Below, one piece after another: positions 57,946 to 64,000 of a stretch of 64,000 nt of DNA. This stretch comes from Sphagnum magellanicum (Eukaryota; Streptophyta; Sphagnopsida; Sphagnales; Sphagnaceae): contig CM038917.1 in NCBI GenBank assembly GCA_021904315.1, positions 3,394,041 to 3,458,040 on the forward strand, given 5' to 3'. Numbering within the stretch: position 1 is the first letter of the stretch; every line of letters begins with the position of its first letter. The notes under the pieces were generated by a model. That model did no database searches, was not told where the DNA came from, and was given only the letters and a program-made list of their open reading frames with translations. The translations under genes and the position numbers were made by a program.

Positions 57946-59533
57946 GAAGGTGACAGATTCACACATTCTGATTGTCTCTGAGACCTATATAGTTTTGTCC
58001 ATTCTGCTAAGGACTAGGGCAGTTGCTCGCACTTTGTGTAAAAATCAGCAGGAATTAGACAAAGAAAGTTTTCAGCATAATACACAAACGTTTCCTTCTT
58101 CTCTGTTCATCTTCTTCTGGTAGAAAGGATTTTCTTCCACTTTCCAGTGGAATACCTCGTTGAATATTGTTAAAATTGGAAACAGGGCTGATGGTTCATA
58201 ACATGCATCACAATGATACCACCACCTCTGTGCAATGTCTGGCTCGTGCTTTGGACTGCAGGAGTCAATTTTTCTTTTCTGAAATGATGCAAAGTATTCT
58301 TTCATTAGCATTCGCTTCTTTCAGCTAGGATTTGGGGTTTATGGACACCTAAACCCTAATCAGGTATTGCATGTATGAATGCCGAAAGAGAACAATGTGC
58401 CTTGCACATGCTGGCTGTTGTTAATGCATGATGAGAAGCTGCCCGGCATGATCACAAGTACATTATAAACTTGGATTGACTATGGACACTCACTTAGGTT
58501 TCAATATACAGATCATCAGTTTCTAAACCCTCCCAAAATTCTTCATTGACAATGCCAAAGCCAACAACCCAGTGTATGTGTGTGCATGTGCATGATGATT
58601 GTGTTTACAATGCAGTTGATTATTATCAGAGGCAAGCTTAGGGTGGCCAGTAAAGGTCTGCGCTGGCTAGTACCCTTGCCTGAAGCCATCCTCCACCTGC
58701 TGACAAGATGAATAGCCAAGGTAAGAAAAGTCCAGTGAGAGTGCAACCCTGTCTGTGTCTGGAGGATGTAGGAATCTCAAAACTGTATTTCATTGATCCT
58801 CATAGCTCTACCAGATAAAAAGGTGAACTGATCCATCTGTTGTGATTGTGGTACAAAAAGTTTGCATCTGATCTGATTAATCCTGACTTGCTCAATGTTG
58901 GCATGGCAGCAGGACCTGGACATTTTGTCAGTAAACCTTTCTGTTCTGCTGAAATTTGAACTGCATGCAGAATCTTGTGTGTGATTTCTTGCTAACCCAA
59001 ATCTCAGTCCCAAGTTTTTTTTTCTCTCCTTATACTGGTGTGCTACACTCGTTTTTATGGTGCTTCAATTTTGCTAAATGTGTTTCTGTCAATGGATGAT
59101 GACAAAGCAGCATTCTGAAGTATACAGAGAGTGCACACTGATCATCATGTGCAAATTATTTTGTCAACGTGGTTTATGCCACAGCCGATTTATTCAACAG
59201 ATGGAGATGTAACTAGTGTGCAAGGGATATGGAGTACAGAGTGTTCAGTATGTTGTTGAGGGGAAAAACCATGGAAACACAACTGACTGGGGTTGTGGTA
59301 GAGTGATTAATTTGCTGGCATAATCAGATACAAGATCTGAGTTCATTCTGTATTTTTGACATACAGTACACAGATCATTAGCTTGACATTAGGTAGCTTT
59401 CATGAAAGACAACAGCAACTGAGTTGTTGGTTTTCTATTTCCAAGTAGATCAGCTTTCATTTCTTAATTGGGATGAGGATCTGGTTGCTCATAGACAAAG
59501 GAGTGTTTGAAACTTGGGGGCGAGTTGTAGAAT
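57946..59533. other. 3' flank of the peroxiredoxin and unassigned sequence
   Basis: The first 150-200 bp should be 3' UTR. The remaining open frames are short and show no family likeness. Base composition is less AT-rich than at 42-45 kb. Confidence 0.4.
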
Positions 59534-59800
59534 ATGGGTACAGGGTTTGCAGGTTCTGAATCAACATGCTCCAGCTTCAAAGACCCTCTTTCAGTGTCCC
59601 AGTTGTTTGGCTTTGTACAAGCTCCGGCTACAAGCAGGTTCCACACTTTTGCAAGGTGGCATATCAGTACTGTATTGGCTGCCATGGTGTCTGTCATCTA
59701 TCTGATGAGTGAGTATGTTGTTGGCACTGCTATGTTGGAATCTAAGCTCTTGCATAGAAGCACTAGTCATGGTGATGATGATGATTTTGCAGAAGGCTAA
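59534..59800 (+). CDS. Hypothetical small protein with one hydrophobic segment
   Basis: An ATG-started frame of 88 codons. Residues about 47-70 (HISTVLAAMVSVIYLMSEYV, then VGTAML) could form one membrane-spanning helix. The C-terminus is acidic (HGDDDDFAEG). I recognise no family, and no conserved neighbour supports it. It may be an exon of a longer decayed gene that continues in the weak coding blocks at 60.2-60.8 kb. Confidence 0.25.
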   Translation: MGTGFAGSESTCSSFKDPLSVSQLFGFVQAPATSRFHTFARWHISTVLAAMVSVIYLMSEYVVGTAMLESKLLHRSTSHGDDDDFAEG

Positions 59801-60189
59801 GTATATGCACAGATTAACAAGAAAACTGTTATACCAAGCTTTACAAATTGTTTGTATTTTTGCATCATTGAATCACCAGCCTTCTTCATGTCTTCACCAT
59901 CAATCTGCATGCAGTTGAGAAGTGGAGCACCCTGAGTGTTGCTCTTTTCACAGGTAATTAGGTTTTCTTCACATGGCAGATTCTCTCTCTTTGATGAAGG
60001 TTGTGGGGTTACAGTAATAAACCTTATGTGTATTTGTCCCCTCCTCCCCAATTTTTGTTTTCTGTTGAAGATTGTTTACTTGTACAAATCCATCTTTGTG
60101 ATTTGACAATACAGAGAGAGGTAGCTGGAGAGAGTAGTGAGAGGTAGGCAGTCTGAGGAAGGAGTTTAAGAAAGGGTTGTCTAATTTGA

Positions 60190-60790
60190 GCATATGGAAA
60201 AAATTGTGTTCAGGGGAGAAAGGTAAGCACTTGCTGAAGACACTGAACAATGTCAAACTCATGGTCTTGTGTGGCTTCATCACAGTTCTGGTCCTGTGAG
60301 GAACCATCAGAGGCAGTGGCAGCAGCAGCTTCTACAGCCCCACATAGGACCTTCAGGAGCTGCATGAGAACTTTGAGGGTGGTGCCAGTTATGAATGAAC
60401 CCAGGTGAGTGCTGACCTCTGACTTGAAGGATTTGGAGGAAGACGAGAGCAATCCTGAGCTCCACCTGAATGTGCCTTACACAGTCTTGGACCTGGTTTT
60501 GCCTGATCACAGTTTCTCAGTCAAAAGCCTTGTGATAATCCTGCTGCCTGCTGAAATTTATCAAGAATAAGATTTGACTAAGTGTCACCTGCATGAAATC
60601 AAGCATTTCTGCAACATGGCACATGTGGGCTTTTGGTCCAAGCTGCTGATTATTTGGGAAACTTATTGTGGCTTGCCTCACCCCAAGGTCAAATATATTG
60701 ACTTGGATGCTATGTCTACTGAGGAAACTCCCCATCTACAAAGATTACAACCTGGCGCTCCATGGCTACAAGAAGCTTGATTACAACCAG
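60190..60790 (+). pseudogene. Decayed coding relic, family not recognised
   Basis: Plus-strand blocks with protein-like composition include HLLKTLNNVKLMVLCGFITV followed by LVL and a stop (about 60228-60300). A longer block near 60480-60780 reads DLVLPDHSFSVKSLVIILLP, then one stop. After it come CHLHEIKHFCNMAHVGFWSK and PHPKVKYIDLDAMSTEETPH. The two long blocks share one frame apart from the stop. I cannot place the family. Confidence 0.35.
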
Positions 60791-61780
60791 AAGGGCTGGG
60801 TGGAGTTTAAACACTGGCATCTTCTTGTTCAGTAATTGTCAATGGTCTCTGGATCTGTTGAATGCATGACCTCCAATGGGCCCCAAGTGTCCTGTCCAAG
60901 TTGAAGCTGGGATGATCCTCACTCTGACAGGAAGCTCAGAGTTTGAAGCAGACCATCAATCTGGAAGGATTTAGTTTACTTGCAACACAAGACTAGCTCT
61001 GGTTGAACAAATTGTTTCTGGACGAATCATACTACCTGCTGCTTGGGCACTGGGTGATTATTTTTGAGAAGTATGATGAAGTGATGGAGAAGTATTAATC
61101 CAGTTATGGTGATGACCACTAGCCATTTATTACACACTGTGTGGGTTGCAAACCTTGTGGCAGCTATGGCAATTATTTGATGGAGTAATGCTTCTTGACC
61201 TAAATGAAGCAAGCTTTGAACTTTGCTGACAACCAGATTCTTGAGATATATGGCATCAGCGCTGCAATCTTGGGACTGGCAAGGTGAAGCACATGAGAAA
61301 TGAGTCTGCATATCTCCTGGATTTGCGTTCTGGTATGGACACTATGCAGATGCATTTGTCAGGGTGATTGCTAAAACTCATTGAAAATCGAAGTGAAAAT
61401 CCCTTTTCCTCATGTGTGAGTTGAGAACTGCATAATCTATAAGGACAGGTAAGGTGCTGTTGCAAAATGTAAAGATGCTCTGGCTCTGCAATTTTCAGAC
61501 ATGAAATGCAGCCACCAACAACTTTTCTCAGTAATTTTCAGAACATGCAAACAGGATCACATAGCTGTGAGATAGACTGTGGTCTTCACAAATTTGCAAG
61601 AGATTGAACATGCAAAAGTAGTTCCATAGCAGCTGTAAAATGTGGCTGTAACATTTGGTTAACTTCAACAAGAGAATACAGAGTTGTATACAATCAAAGC
61701 AAATCTTGCCTGTACTATTAGTATTTCATGTCATAGACAATTACAGCAATCATCTTGGGTATGATAACAGAAACATGAAA
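60791..61780. other. Unassigned interval
   Basis: Fragments near 60980-61200 look weakly coding (for example LNKLFLDESYYLLLGHWVII) and may extend the relic upstream of them. No gene is supported. Confidence 0.3.
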
Positions 61781-62240
61781 GTGAAATCTCTGACGTTCAT
61801 GCATCACTTTTGTGGAATTCAAAGGGAGGAAGATGCACTTTCAGTCTTCACATTTTTGGAGAACATTGTAAGTGAAATCTCTGATATTTGTGGGTTGGGC
61901 CTTGCAGAATTCAAATGGAGGAAGATGGAATTTTCCTAAATTACTTCACAATTTTGGACAACATTGCAAGTGAAATCTCTTACATTTGTGAGTTGGGACT
62001 AGTGGAATTTCAAGGGAGGCAGATGCAAATTTCCAGAATTCCTTGAGTTCTTCACAATTTTGGAGAGCACTGCAAGTGAAATCTCTTACCTTTCTGAGTT
62101 GGGTCCTATGGAATTCAACAGGTGGAAGATGCACTTCTCTTAATTTCTGGAGTTCTGCACAATTCCAGAGAACATTGGAAGTGAAATCTCGCACAGTTGC
62201 AAGTCGGGTCTTTATATGAAGTCAAGGGGATGAGGAAGAC
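61781..62240. repeat. Tandem repeat, ~100 bp x 4.5
   Basis: Units start with 'gtgaaatctc' at 61781, 61872, 61970, 62076 and 62181, so unit lengths are 91-106 bp. Each carries 'ttgggac/tcttgtgg', 'ggaattcaa', 'ggaggaagatgcac' and 'cttcacaattttggagaaca'. Confidence 0.85.
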
Positions 62241-62514
62241 ACATTTTTCTGAATTACTGGACAATTCTTCACAATTATGCAAGAAACTATGATCAAGTGA
62301 GTTCCATATAGTACTAATGCTGTCGGGGTGGTGGATTCATGGGTTGAATTCCAAGAGAACAAGTGATATGCAAGTATGCAATTGATAAAAGAAAAACCTT
62401 GCAGGAAGGAACCTCACCTTTCAACATTCTAGTCATTGACTGTATGAACAAGCTGGCTCATCAGCTCTGCCTCTTGTGGCAAGTTCCGAGTGTTGCATGA
62501 AATTCCCAAAAAAT

Positions 62515-62690
62515 GAACTCTCAGTTTATAGTAACGCTTGCTGAGCATTCCTCATAATGTGGGACCAAATGAATATTACTTTGCTCTGTACTCTCTCCCT
62601 TTACAGTTAACATTTGCTGAACATTCTTCAAAATGTGGGACCAAATGAAAACTACATTGTTCCATAGGGGATCTCCCTAGTCTCTCCCTT
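62515..62690. repeat. Direct repeat, ~76 bp x 2
   Basis: The block 'gctgagcattcctcataatg' followed by 'tgggaccaaatgaa' (from 62540) recurs from 62616 as 'gctgaacattcttcaaaatg' followed by 'tgggaccaaatgaa'. Both are followed by a 'tctctccc' stretch. Confidence 0.75.
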
Positions 62691-62796
62691 TTCCAGGCAG
62701 ACCCAACAACAGAACCAACACAAGTACTGTCTCTCACTCCTGGCTGGTGATGGATTCAGTAAAGGGATCAATCTCCCAACTTGCTGTGGAAGTACT

Positions 62797-63125
62797 TTGG
62801 CGGCTTCAACATTAATTATATTATTTTCTGAAATGTTTAGATTTTCAAAACATGTTTTACCAAGAGTCAAAATTAATGTTGTGAAGGAAAATGGAGAAGA
62901 TTTTGGAATATTATGCAATGTTTTTGTTTTCAACATGGAATCTTCAAAATAAAATAGTTAACGTAAAACCTTGGCAGCTTTGGCACAAATTATATTATTT
63001 TTAGAAATGTCAAAATTTTTGAAAAAAACCACTTTTCTCAAAGGGATTTTTTTTGTGAAAGAAAACTAAGAATATTTTAGAATACTCTGGAATACATAAT
63101 TTTTCAAAATGAAATCCTGAAAATT
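62797..63125. repeat. Direct repeat, ~173 bp x 2
   Basis: The block starting 'ggcggcttcaacattaatta' with 'tattattttctgaaatgttt' recurs from 62970 as 'ggcagctttggcacaaatta' with 'tattatttttagaaatgtca'. Both continue to 'gaatatttt' and 'aaaatgaaatc/ggaatct' blocks. Confidence 0.65.
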
Positions 63126-64000
63126 AATGGGTACTTTGGTATTTCTTCCTCACCTGTGTAAATGTAGTTGTGAAGCACATGAAAGTCTTAAAGATTCTAG
63201 AGAAGAATAAATAAATAAATAAATACTCCTTTTTTTTCTGCATGGGGTTGCTGCAGGCTCTGTGTAATAAGTAGAATATTATATGATGATTATTTTTGAA
63301 TGATTATTTTTTTTTTTTCCCCTCCTCCCTACCAACTTCAGTACTAATTATGTAGGTAGATACTATTTGAATTATATAGATTTTGAAGAATTGCCAAGTT
63401 CATGAAAGGATGATGCTAGAAGAATGTAAGCATCTTGCCTTCTGTTGAGTACAACACCTATGTCTCTTGATGAGGCATATTTGCTCAACCACCAAGGAAG
63501 AAAAAAAACACTGGGTCTGTTGTTTGTTTGTTCTACTCATTTGGATCTCACCTCATTTTGATGCTTAGAATTTGCAGCACCTTTTGCCTAGGCTAATTAC
63601 TGAAGAGTGTTTCTTCATTTTTCCAATTTTTTTAATGGCAAAGTGTGGTGATTGTCTATAAAAAGGTTTAGCCAAATTTGGCCGTATTCTAAAAGAAATT
63701 AAGGCATCTCTTAATAATTTGACTACCTGCTCCAAATTATTGTAGAATTTTGGTGATCTGTGGTTTCTTTTATATATATAAATAAATTCAAGTCAAAAAA
63801 AATTGGCGGGTTTGGGCAATTTTTTTATTTAAAATATTTTTTATAGGTTTGAATCATTTTTTTCAGGTCAACAAAATGGTATAAAAAAATTGGCTACCAA
63901 AAAACAAAAAAAATCTTGGCTACTATGAGAGACAATCTTTGTGATAGTGAAGCCTTAATAGACATGAGGACAAGAAAAATGGTCTTGAACTGGATTTGAT
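63126..64000. other. Unassigned AT-rich end of the window
   Basis: It contains short homopolymer and (AAAT) runs near 63206 and 63310. The word 'ggtttagccaaatttggc' near 63665 echoes 'atttagccaaatctggct' near 37864, a hint of a shared dispersed repeat. No gene is visible. Confidence 0.35.

Overview
This window is nuclear DNA of a land plant. The evidence is spliced genes with GT-AG introns, a plant-type NLR immune receptor, a plastid-type peroxiredoxin with a transit peptide, and plant CACTA, Helitron and chromovirus elements. It is AT-rich and gene-poor, with old repeats and long decayed stretches, which suggests a large genome. The alpha/beta-hydrolase NLR type points away from flowering plants. 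I favour a gymnosperm or another non-flowering plant, but the sequence alone does not settle the species.

Layout. 0-6.3 kb: degenerate direct repeats, a diverged solo LTR and a coiled-coil coding relic. 6.3-18.6 kb: CACTA territory. It holds a CACTA terminus, ~300-bp and ~415-bp repeat arrays, an LTR fragment, and a decayed TNP2-type transposase gene. A second CACTA-like element (13497-16702, target duplication ATA) is inserted in that gene. 18.6-28.0 kb: decayed coding relics on both strands that I cannot place in a family. 28570-28835: a small CACTA-derived MITE with a TTT duplication. 29.3-36.2 kb (minus): an alpha/beta-hydrolase-NB-ARC-LRR gene whose four upstream exons join in one frame. 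Its LRR exon carries about 40 tandem 72-bp LRR units but is closed early by a stop. 36.6-42 kb: ~200-bp tandem repeats, a GC-richer stretch and an F-box/LRR pseudogene (minus). 42-45.5 kb: AT-rich and featureless. 45490-52426: a full-length but broken Ty3/gypsy chromovirus (minus) with CAAAG target duplications. A solo LTR of the same family follows, in the opposite orientation, with CAAGA duplications. 53.8-55.9 kb (minus): a Helitron Rep (HUH) relic and a lysine-rich coding relic. 57.1-57.9 kb (plus): an intact intronless type II peroxiredoxin (PrxIIE type). 58-64 kb: weak coding relics and several short tandem repeats.

Only the peroxiredoxin looks like a clearly working gene. The hydrolase-NLR is the most interesting locus. 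Its enzyme and ATPase parts look intact, it belongs to an NLR architecture best known from liverworts, and its repeat domain has expanded and is decaying. The other genes are unrelated to one another; the window is a repeat landscape with a few host genes rather than a pathway cluster.
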